This document shows, piece by piece, positions 57,806 to 64,000 of a DNA stretch of 64,000 nt (positions within the stretch are counted from its first letter, which is position 1; every line of letters starts with the position of its first letter). The DNA is from Bryobacteraceae bacterium (GTDB taxonomy: Bacteria > Acidobacteriota > Terriglobia > Bryobacterales > Bryobacteraceae), in assembly GCA_029975915.1 (NCBI GenBank), contig JARKOC010000367.1:1-64000 (forward strand), given 5' to 3'. The translations under genes were made by a program, and so were the position numbers. The notes below the pieces were generated by a model. The model was not told the origin of the DNA and did not search any database. It worked only from the letters and a program-made list of their open reading frames with translations.

Positions 57806-60469
57806 CTACTTCACCAGCTCCGAGGTCATCTTGGCGGCGCCGAGCTGCGGCAGGGTGGCTTCGATCTTGACCACCTTGCGCGGGGACTTGGCGACCCAAA
57901 GCGTTTGCTTGTCCGGACCGTCGGTGGCGGCGACTTCGACCTTAAACGAGTCAAACGTGCCAGCCGGGACGGTGACCGATTCGCTGCCGACCACTTTTAA
58001 TTGAACAGTCTTGGCCTTGGCCTTCTGGATGTCGAAATTGAGGAAGACGGTCGAGTAGCCTTCCGCGAGGGGTAGGGCGGCGATGGATTGTGAAGATCCG
58101 GCGCCGTCGGCGAAAAGAGCGCCGTCGAGTTCGGCATTGATCGGGCGGTCCTGGCCGCTCATCGACATTTTGCCGGTGACCTTCTTGCCCTCATAGGCGA
58201 GTTCAATCGATACCGGGCCTTGTTTGACCGAGCGCTTGATGGGCGCCAGGGTGTCCTTGGCGAGCGTTGTCACGTCAACGGCGTCGCCCATGGGGGTCTT
58301 CATGGTGTCGGTGGCCACCCAGTTGCCGCCTTCCTCCTTGATCTCGGAGGTGACGTCCATCTGCATGTTCTGGCCGCCGGCCTGGACCGAGATCTTGTAG
58401 GCCATCGGGCCAGTGAGCGGAGCGGAATCGGGTTTGGGAGCACCGGCCGCCGAGGCCGTGACCGGTGAGGTGATCTTGACTGATTTTGGATCCACAGTGA
58501 TCTCGGCGAGGCGTTTGGCGGTCTCAGGCGTGGCGCCGGACTGGAAGCGGCCGTCGAGGTACTTGGCCAGGAACTTCTCCATGGCGGCCATCATGGCGAG
58601 GTTGTTCACAGGACGGGCGAAGCCGTGGCCCTCATCGTCGGCAACGAGGTATTCAACGGGGAAGCCGCGGTCGCGCAGAGCGATGACAATCTGGTCGGAT
58701 TCGCGTTTGTTCACGCGGGGATCGTTTGCGCCCTGGACGACCATGAGCGGGGTCTTAATCTTTGCGGCGTGGGTGAGCGGGGACTGGGCAAGCAGTTGCT
58801 TCTTGCCTTCCGGGGTGTTGGGATCGCCCATGCGAACATAGAAGATCTTGCGGGCGGCTTCCCAATAGGGCGGGATGGATTCCATCAGGGTGATGAGATT
58901 CGACGGGCCGACAATGGAGACGGCAGCGGCGTACAGATCCGGGGTGAACGTGACGCCGGCAAGGGTCGCATAGCCGCCGTAGGAGCCGCCAAGGATGCCG
59001 ATGCGCTTGGGATCGGCGATGCCCTCAGCGATGAGGTACTTGGCGCCCCAGGTGATGTCGTCCTGCATCTTCTGGCCCCATTCCTTGTTGCCGGCGTTGA
59101 GGAACTTCTTGCCGTAGCCAGTGGAGCCGCGGAAGTTCATCTGAAGCACGCCGTAGCCGCGGTTGGCGAGGAACTGAGCCATCGCGGAGTAGCCCCACGC
59201 GTCGCGCGCCCACGGGCCGCCGTGCGGCACCATGATGACGGGCAACTTCTGCGCCGGGACGCCTTTGGGGAGCGTGAGATAGGCGGGGATTTCCAGGCCG
59301 TCCGAGGACTTGTAGCGGACCGGTTTCATTGTGCACAGAGCGGCGCGGGGGAGTTTGTCTCGGATCTTGTATTGAAGGGTGAGTTTTTTCGTCTTGCGGT
59401 CGAACAGGTAGGTTTCGCCGGGCTCGACGTCCGAATTGGAGGAGATGATCCAAAGGTTCTCGTCGGTGGTGTGCGAACCTAGCCCGATCTCGCGGTCGCC
59501 AAGCTTCGATTTGAGGAGCTTGTAATCCGCCTCCCACGCCTTGTCCTTCCAGTAGACGCGAACTTTGTCATCAAGATAGACGGTGGCAATCAGGCTGTCA
59601 GTCAAATCGGAGAAGACGGCACTGGCGAAGTCCACCCGCTTTAGCGGGTCAGTCTCGTAGGACTTAAGGGCGCCCGACGCCGGGTCCATCAGAGCGAGCT
59701 CGACCAGATCGACATTGTCGCCTTTGTTGGTCAGGAACCAGGCTAGTTTGTTCTCCTTGTCGAAGCGGACGGGCGAGCAGGTTTCGACGACGGAACAAGA
59801 ATAGATCTTGGGCATGGCGTCAGCATCGACGCGGAGAATTTCCGTGTCGCCGTTGTCGGCGGAACGGGTGGCGAGACGGAGATTGGCCTTGTTGTCGAAG
59901 ATCCAGCCTGTGACGCGGTCGGTGTTCTGGCGGACGAGGGTGCGCTCGCCGGTGGAGATTTTAACTTTATAGAGGTCGTGCCAAGCCTTGTCGCGGTCGT
60001 TGAGGCCGACGAAGATCAGGTCGGGGTCGGTCTTGGGGACGGCGTAGATGAAGGCGCGGACACCTTTGGCCGCAGTGAGGTTGCGGGCTTTGGGCGCTGC
60101 AGATCCAACAGCGGGCGCCTCGGAAGGGTTGACGGCATAGACGTTGTAGTTTTCATCGCCGCCCTGATCCTGGACATAAAGGATGAACTTAGAGTCGCGC
60201 GACCAGAAGTAGTTGGGGATGGGGCGCTTGGTTTCGGCCGTGACAGGCTTGGCGGCGGAGAAAGGCTCCTCGGCCTTCTTCACCCAGATGTTGCGGGTGC
60301 CGTTGTGCGGCTTTAGGAACGAGATGTACTGGCCGTCGGGGCTGATTTGGGCGCCGGCGATTTCGACTTCGCCGAAGAACAAGTCGCGGTCGACCAGGGG
60401 CGGCATTTGGGCGAAACCCGCCGCGGCCAGACAGAGGGCAAGCGCCGGTGTGAGCATTTTGGATTTCAT
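57806..60469 (-). CDS. S9-family prolyl oligopeptidase with extra C-terminal domain, exported
   Basis: An 887-residue secreted serine peptidase from ATG 60469; the signal peptide ends near AAAGFAQ. A beta-propeller (about 30-390) is followed by the alpha/beta hydrolase domain: VPHGGPWARDAWGY, GGSYGGYAT (Ser about 495), GANDPRVN (Asp about 581) and DEGHGF (His about 614). That part ends near residue 655. The remaining 230 residues form a beta-rich domain resembling DUF3108-type sequences (ENGGNWVATDTMKTPMGDA-like, SVTVPAGTFDSFKVEV). The family cuts short peptides after Pro or other residues. The extra domain is unusual. Confidence 0.85.
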   Translation of the reverse strand: MKSKMLTPALALCLAAAGFAQMPPLVDRDLFFGEVEIAGAQISPDGQYISFLKPHNGTRNIWVKKAEEPFSAAKPVTAETKRPIPNYFWSRDSKFILYVQDQGGDENYNVYAVNPSEAPAVGSAAPKARNLTAAKGVRAFIYAVPKTDPDLIFVGLNDRDKAWHDLYKVKISTGERTLVRQNTDRVTGWIFDNKANLRLATRSADNGDTEILRVDADAMPKIYSCSVVETCSPVRFDKENKLAWFLTNKGDNVDLVELALMDPASGALKSYETDPLKRVDFASAVFSDLTDSLIATVYLDDKVRVYWKDKAWEADYKLLKSKLGDREIGLGSHTTDENLWIISSNSDVEPGETYLFDRKTKKLTLQYKIRDKLPRAALCTMKPVRYKSSDGLEIPAYLTLPKGVPAQKLPVIMVPHGGPWARDAWGYSAMAQFLANRGYGVLQMNFRGSTGYGKKFLNAGNKEWGQKMQDDITWGAKYLIAEGIADPKRIGILGGSYGGYATLAGVTFTPDLYAAAVSIVGPSNLITLMESIPPYWEAARKIFYVRMGDPNTPEGKKQLLAQSPLTHAAKIKTPLMVVQGANDPRVNKRESDQIVIALRDRGFPVEYLVADDEGHGFARPVNNLAMMAAMEKFLAKYLDGRFQSGATPETAKRLAEITVDPKSVKITSPVTASAAGAPKPDSAPLTGPMAYKISVQAGGQNMQMDVTSEIKEEGGNWVATDTMKTPMGDAVDVTTLAKDTLAPIKRSVKQGPVSIELAYEGKKVTGKMSMSGQDRPINAELDGALFADGAGSSQSIAALPLAEGYSTVFLNFDIQKAKAKTVQLKVVGSESVTVPAGTFDSFKVEVAATDGPDKQTLWVAKSPRKVVKIEATLPQLGAAKMTSELVK

Positions 60470-60572
60470 AGGGGTAAGAGATTCCTCCATAGAGGGAGAG
60501 CGCGGGTGTGCGCAGGGCTCCCTGTCCACAGGATACGTTGTGGGGAGGAAAACGTTCGGAAAAACGCAACGG

Positions 60573-62105
60573 TCAGGCCAGTTTGACAGTCACGGTAGCG
60601 ATGGACATGGCCGGGAGTTTCGTTGTCAGCTTGCCCGAGGCGGCGGTGACGGCTAGGGGTTTGGGCGTGATCAGGTCGGGCTGATCGAAAGTGTTGGCAG
60701 CGTTCAGGTTAGAGTGGTTCAGGATAGTCGCCGTGGCCGAGGCCGGGTTGGCGCCGGAGATAGCGCAGGTGACATCCAGGGCTTGGGCAGGCTTAGGGTT
60801 GACCAGGGTGACGATGAGTTCGTTTTGTTGCCGGGAAGCCGAAACTGACATGGCGAGGGCGGCCGGATCGGGATTGGCGACTCGGACAGCCATTCGATTG
60901 CGGTGGGCTTTGAGCATGTCGAAGGCCCAGTAGGTGGTGGTGCGGCAGGCGCGGGGGCCATCGGTCAAGATCAATGAATGCAATACGTTAACGATCTGGG
61001 CGATGTTGCACATCACAAGCTTTTCGGCCTGGCGGTGGAAGACGTTGAGGCCCAGGGCGGCGGCGACGGCTGAGCGCATGGTGATCTGCTGGAACAACCG
61101 GCCGTACTTTTTCTCCTCGTCGGGGACCATGCGGTCCCAGACGCCCCATTCGTCGACCAGGAGGCCGATGCGGCGGTCTGGATCGTAGCTGTCGAGCAAT
61201 GCGCGCTGCTGGATGACGGCGCGTTCAATGCGTTGAAAAGAAGACAGTTGCTCTTCGGCGGCAGCGCTGTCGAAGTTGGTTGAGGTCGAACGGCTGTTCG
61301 AGTAAAAGTGCATGGCGAAGCCTTCGGGACCTCGTTTGCCGCGGAGGGCATCGAAGAAGCGGCGGGTCCATTCGGTGTTGTTGCCGTTTGGACCGCAGGC
61401 GATTTTGAAGGGCCGGACGCCGCCGAAGGTGCGGACGTAGGTGGAGAACTGGCGGTATTGGGCGCAATACTCTTCAGGGTGCATTTCGCCGCCGCAGCCC
61501 CAATTCTCGTTGCCGATACCCCAGTATTTGACCTTGAAGGGTTCCGCCGAGCCATTTGCCGCCCGCATGTCGGAGAGAGTGGAACCGGAAGGGTAATTGC
61601 AGTATTCGATCCAGTCGCGCATCTCCTGTGGGGTGCCGGAACCAAGGTTGGCGGCGAGGTAGGGTTCGGCGCCGATCAGACGGCAGAGTTCGATGAACTC
61701 GTGCGTGCCAAACGAATTGTCCTCGGTGTAGTTGCCCCAGTGGATGTTGACGGTCTTGGGGCGTTTGTCGTGCGGGCCGATGCCGTCGCGCCAATGGTAG
61801 TCGTCGGCGAAGCAGCCGCCGGGCCAGCGCAGGACGGGGATGCCCACCTGTTTCAGCCACTCGACGGCCTGGCGGCGGTGCCCATTGATATTGGGGATGG
61901 GCGACTGCCTGCCGACCCAAAGGCCGCCATAGGTGCAGGAACCGAGGTGCTCGGCGAAGTGGCCGTGGAGTTCGGGGCGGATGACGCCTACATCGACATT
62001 CGAGTGGACTTCGACCGAGGCGGATGAGTTTTGCCCGCGCAGAGCACGGGTGGCGATGGGGGCGGCGAGGGCGGCGATCAGTTGGCGACGGGTGGGTTTC
62101 GGCAC
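60573..62105 (-). CDS. Alpha-L-arabinofuranosidase, GH51, Tat-exported
   Basis: A 510-residue enzyme from GTG 62105 (AGGGAGA upstream). A Tat-like start (MPKPTRRQLIAALAAPIA) is followed by the GH51 (beta/alpha)8 barrel. The acid/base is Glu200 in WGIGNENWGCGG and the nucleophile is Glu319 in LLVDEWGVWD; the HGHFAEHLG and RWPGGCFADDYHW motifs are also intact. The C-terminal beta-sandwich follows from about 400. It removes arabinose from arabinan or arabinoxylan in the periplasm. The isomerase-like gene upstream is 15 nt away, so they are likely co-transcribed. Confidence 0.92.
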   Translation of the reverse strand: MPKPTRRQLIAALAAPIATRALRGQNSSASVEVHSNVDVGVIRPELHGHFAEHLGSCTYGGLWVGRQSPIPNINGHRRQAVEWLKQVGIPVLRWPGGCFADDYHWRDGIGPHDKRPKTVNIHWGNYTEDNSFGTHEFIELCRLIGAEPYLAANLGSGTPQEMRDWIEYCNYPSGSTLSDMRAANGSAEPFKVKYWGIGNENWGCGGEMHPEEYCAQYRQFSTYVRTFGGVRPFKIACGPNGNNTEWTRRFFDALRGKRGPEGFAMHFYSNSRSTSTNFDSAAAEEQLSSFQRIERAVIQQRALLDSYDPDRRIGLLVDEWGVWDRMVPDEEKKYGRLFQQITMRSAVAAALGLNVFHRQAEKLVMCNIAQIVNVLHSLILTDGPRACRTTTYWAFDMLKAHRNRMAVRVANPDPAALAMSVSASRQQNELIVTLVNPKPAQALDVTCAISGANPASATATILNHSNLNAANTFDQPDLITPKPLAVTAASGKLTTKLPAMSIATVTVKLA

Positions 62106-62120
62106 GGGTTTCTCCCTGGG

Positions 62121-63008
62121 CTACTTCTTGAAGATCGATTCAGCGTAGTTGAGGCTGCGGCGGATGTTGGATTCAATCGAAGCGGTCTGTTGGGTCTTGG
62201 CCTCGACAGCAAGCTCGACCACGAGGTAGCCCTTATATCCGGCTTGCTTCAGATAGGCGGCCACCTGCGTGTAATCAATGTCGCCAGGGGCGAACTCTTC
62301 GAGCCAGACGCCGTTCTTCGAGTTACGCAGATGGAGGCTGGCAGTGCGGGGTGCCCACTCTTTGAGATGGGTCATGACGTCCTGGCCGCCGCGGTAGAAC
62401 CAATGGATGTCGAGGCAGGCGCAGACGAGCTTCGGATCGGTATTGGCCATGATGTGACGCCATTCGCGGGCGTTGTTGGCCAGTTCGGGCGCGTGCTGGT
62501 GAACCATGAGGCCCAGCTTTTCGCGCTTGAGTTCCGCGGCCAGGCGGGTTAAGGCGGAGGCCTGGATCTTTAGTTCTCCGTCGGACTTCGCGGCTCCCTT
62601 GGACAGCGGATTGGGATTGATGTTGACCCATTCGAGGGTGCCGGTGGCCTTTTTGACGCGGCGGGCGAGGGCGAGCGTGTCGGCGATGGTTTTGTCGGCG
62701 CCGTCGGCGGTGTGCATGGGGCCGCCGTTGTAGACAATGGAAAGTTTCAGCTTGTGGCGCTTGAGCAGACCGGCAGTTCGTTCGGTGAACTCGGGGGCGA
62801 AGAAGGCGTTGGTCAGTTCCAGGCGTTCATAACCGGCGATGCGGAAGGATTGGAAGATCTCGTCGAAGTGTTTGTCGATCGGCTCCTTCATAGCGGCGTA
62901 ATGCTGCTGGAAGACGTAGGCCTGTCCGGCGAAGATGGGCTTGTAGGCGGCCGCGCGCAGTGGCGGCAGGGCGAGCGTGGTGGCGGCGAGGAAGACTCGG
63001 CGGTTCAT
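62121..63008 (-). CDS. Sugar phosphate isomerase/epimerase (AP-endonuclease-2 fold), exported
   Basis: About 295 residues from ATG 63008; a frame extends to 63083 without ribosome site. The N-terminus MNRRVFLAATTLALPPLRA is Tat-like. The TIM-barrel motifs of the xylose-isomerase-like family are present: ERLELTNAFFAPEFTER, KLGLMVHQHAPEL, CACLDIHWFYRGGQD, GYLVVELAVEAK, which supply His, Asp and Glu metal ligands. It probably changes the configuration of a sugar; which one is unknown. It is paired with the GH51 gene. Confidence 0.82.
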   Translation of the reverse strand: MNRRVFLAATTLALPPLRAAAYKPIFAGQAYVFQQHYAAMKEPIDKHFDEIFQSFRIAGYERLELTNAFFAPEFTERTAGLLKRHKLKLSIVYNGGPMHTADGADKTIADTLALARRVKKATGTLEWVNINPNPLSKGAAKSDGELKIQASALTRLAAELKREKLGLMVHQHAPELANNAREWRHIMANTDPKLVCACLDIHWFYRGGQDVMTHLKEWAPRTASLHLRNSKNGVWLEEFAPGDIDYTQVAAYLKQAGYKGYLVVELAVEAKTQQTASIESNIRRSLNYAESIFKK

Positions 63009-63132
63009 AGGATTGCCTTGTTCACAGGGCACGTTATCATCCCTGGGCCGGGGAAGCAAACCGGACACAGAACACGAAAGCAACCAGGCAGGAGTCTAAT
63101 CCGTATATTCTCTTGATTGGAGTGAAGATCCA

Positions 63133-64000
63133 ATGAACTGCCGTAACTGTGCCTGTGCAATGGCCGCACTGATGGCGGCGATGACGGCAAATGCGCTGGG
63201 CCAGGATGCGTCGAAGAGATCGGCGGTCGAGGGGATGGTGGTGAACGCGGTGACGGGTGAGGGCATCAAGCGGGCCGATGTGGTGCTTAGAGGAGGAGGC
63301 GCGGGAGGGCGGGGTGGCGGGGGGCAACAGCCCTTGACGATGGTAACGACGAGCGACGCCGAGGGCCGTTTTCGTTTTACTGGGGTCGCAGACGGGTCTT
63401 ACTTTGTCAGCGTGCAAAAACAAGGGTATGTGGCGGAGAGGCGGATGGGCGCCTCGATGCGGCCCATCCGGGTGACTGCGGCGCAGGATGTGACGGGGCT
63501 GCGATACAAGCTTCTACCTCAAGCTGTGATCACGGGGCGGGTGGTGGATGAAGAAGGTGAAGTCGTGCAGGGAGCGGCGGTGATGGTGATGCAGTCGCAG
63601 TACGCCGCAGGCAAGCGCCGGTGGGTACAGGCGATGGGGCAGTCGACAAACGATTTGGGCGAATTCCGTTTGTTCGGGCTTTCCGCCGGAAGGTACCTAG
63701 TGGCGGCGACACCACAGCGGCGGGCTGCGGCGATGGGGTTGGCGGCGGAGAACATCATGGAGGGCGCCGAGAGCCAACAGTACGTGCAGACGTTTCATCC
63801 CGGCGTGCTCGAAGCCAGCCAGGCGACGGTGATCGAGGTCTCGCCGGGGCAGACGATCCATAATGTTGATATCCAAATCCGGAAAAGCGCTGTGTTCCGC
63901 GTCCGCGGCCGGGTGGTGGACAGCGAGGCTCAGGGAGAGACCAGGTTTGGAGTGTCGGCAATGCGAACAGACGAGTCCATGCGGGGCGGACTGGGAGCCA
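63133..64000 (+). CDS. Carboxypeptidase-regulatory-domain exported protein (3' end outside window)
   Basis: The frame opens at ATG 63133 and has no stop before the right edge (289 codons visible). A signal peptide (about 1-24) is followed by at least two carboxypeptidase-regulatory Ig-like domains. The first, at about 33-115, has a Gly-rich loop (RGGGAGGRGGGG) between strands. The second, at about 118-190 (ITGRVVDEEGEVVQGAAVMV), ends in FRLFGLSAGRYLVAATP. A third begins near 265 (RVRGRVVDSEAQ). In Acidobacteria such proteins are exported, often adhesive or scaffold-like, or linked to TonB receptors. The complete size is unknown. Confidence 0.82.
   Translation, partial: MNCRNCACAMAALMAAMTANALGQDASKRSAVEGMVVNAVTGEGIKRADVVLRGGGAGGRGGGGQQPLTMVTTSDAEGRFRFTGVADGSYFVSVQKQGYVAERRMGASMRPIRVTAAQDVTGLRYKLLPQAVITGRVVDEEGEVVQGAAVMVMQSQYAAGKRRWVQAMGQSTNDLGEFRLFGLSAGRYLVAATPQRRAAAMGLAAENIMEGAESQQYVQTFHPGVLEASQATVIEVSPGQTIHNVDIQIRKSAVFRVRGRVVDSEAQGETRFGVSAMRTDESMRGGLGA

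Overview
The window looks like chromosomal DNA from a soil acidobacterium of the Bryobacterales/'Solibacter' type. This is inferred from gene content, not from an rRNA, because none is present. The clues are an Oar-like TonB-dependent receptor with an N-terminal carboxypeptidase-regulatory domain, a second carboxypeptidase-regulatory-domain protein at the right edge, many exported carbohydrate-active enzymes with Tat-like N-termini (RR followed by a short hydrophobic stretch), a divergent acidobacterial-type Hfq, frequent GTG/TTG starts and high GC throughout. I see no insertion sequence, prophage, integrase or CRISPR array. Two tRNAs are present: Pro(TGG) on the minus strand and Gly(CCC) on the plus strand.

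Layout. 1-1910: 3' end of a large SMC/SbcC-like ATPase. 1912-5891 (minus): a compact operon of an esterase-like hydrolase, a nitrilase-family amidohydrolase, an exported Gfo/Idh/MocA oxidoreductase and an isochorismatase-like hydrolase, with tRNA-Pro just upstream. 6028-7440 (minus): dihaem cytochrome c and Hfq. 7630-13279 (plus): glgC, an exported glycoside hydrolase, an exported triple RidA-like protein and 2-keto-3-deoxygluconate kinase. 13389-19568: tRNA-Gly, a large Tat-exported glycosidase-like protein, an ArgD-like aminotransferase and a polytopic membrane protein. 19793-25326 (plus): clpB, lon and a small membrane protein. 25619-34034: a GH88 hydrolase coupled to a lipoprotein gene, a CDGSH protein, a coiled-coil lipoprotein, plsC, an S41 protease, a PEP-CTERM protein and an oligogalacturonide lyase-like protein. 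34111-37518: the TonB-dependent receptor. 37815-48434: GNAT acetyltransferase, acetylxylan-esterase-like protein, membrane-embedded spermidine-synthase-like protein, OPT transporter, ferredoxin, YdjC deacetylase, HDOD protein and a glycosylasparaginase-like Ntn hydrolase. 48619-53793 (plus): aroA, a minimal histidine kinase, a secreted protein of unknown function, and a membrane-anchored peptidoglycan amidase translationally coupled to an actin-like ATPase. 54000-57731: SYLF protein, a D-2-hydroxyacid dehydrogenase on the minus strand, then a sigma factor / small membrane protein / DUF4252-like / secreted protein operon. 57806-63008 (minus): an S9 peptidase with an extra C-terminal domain, a GH51 arabinofuranosidase and a sugar-phosphate isomerase-like protein. 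63133 to the end: a carboxypeptidase-regulatory-domain protein that runs off the window.

How the genes work together. Much of the window serves plant-polysaccharide turnover: oligogalacturonide lyase, unsaturated uronyl hydrolase, KDG kinase, arabinofuranosidase, a GH140-like enzyme, deacetylases/esterases and a TonB receptor for import. These are scattered singly or in pairs rather than organised as one locus. Housekeeping genes (clpB, lon, aroA, argD-like, glgC, plsC) lie between them. The least explained and most interesting unit is the amidase/actin-like ATPase pair at 51590-53793, where a predicted wall hydrolase and a filament-type ATPase share an ATGA overlap. The triple RidA-like exported protein and the sigma-factor/DUF4252 operon are the next best candidates for undescribed biology.
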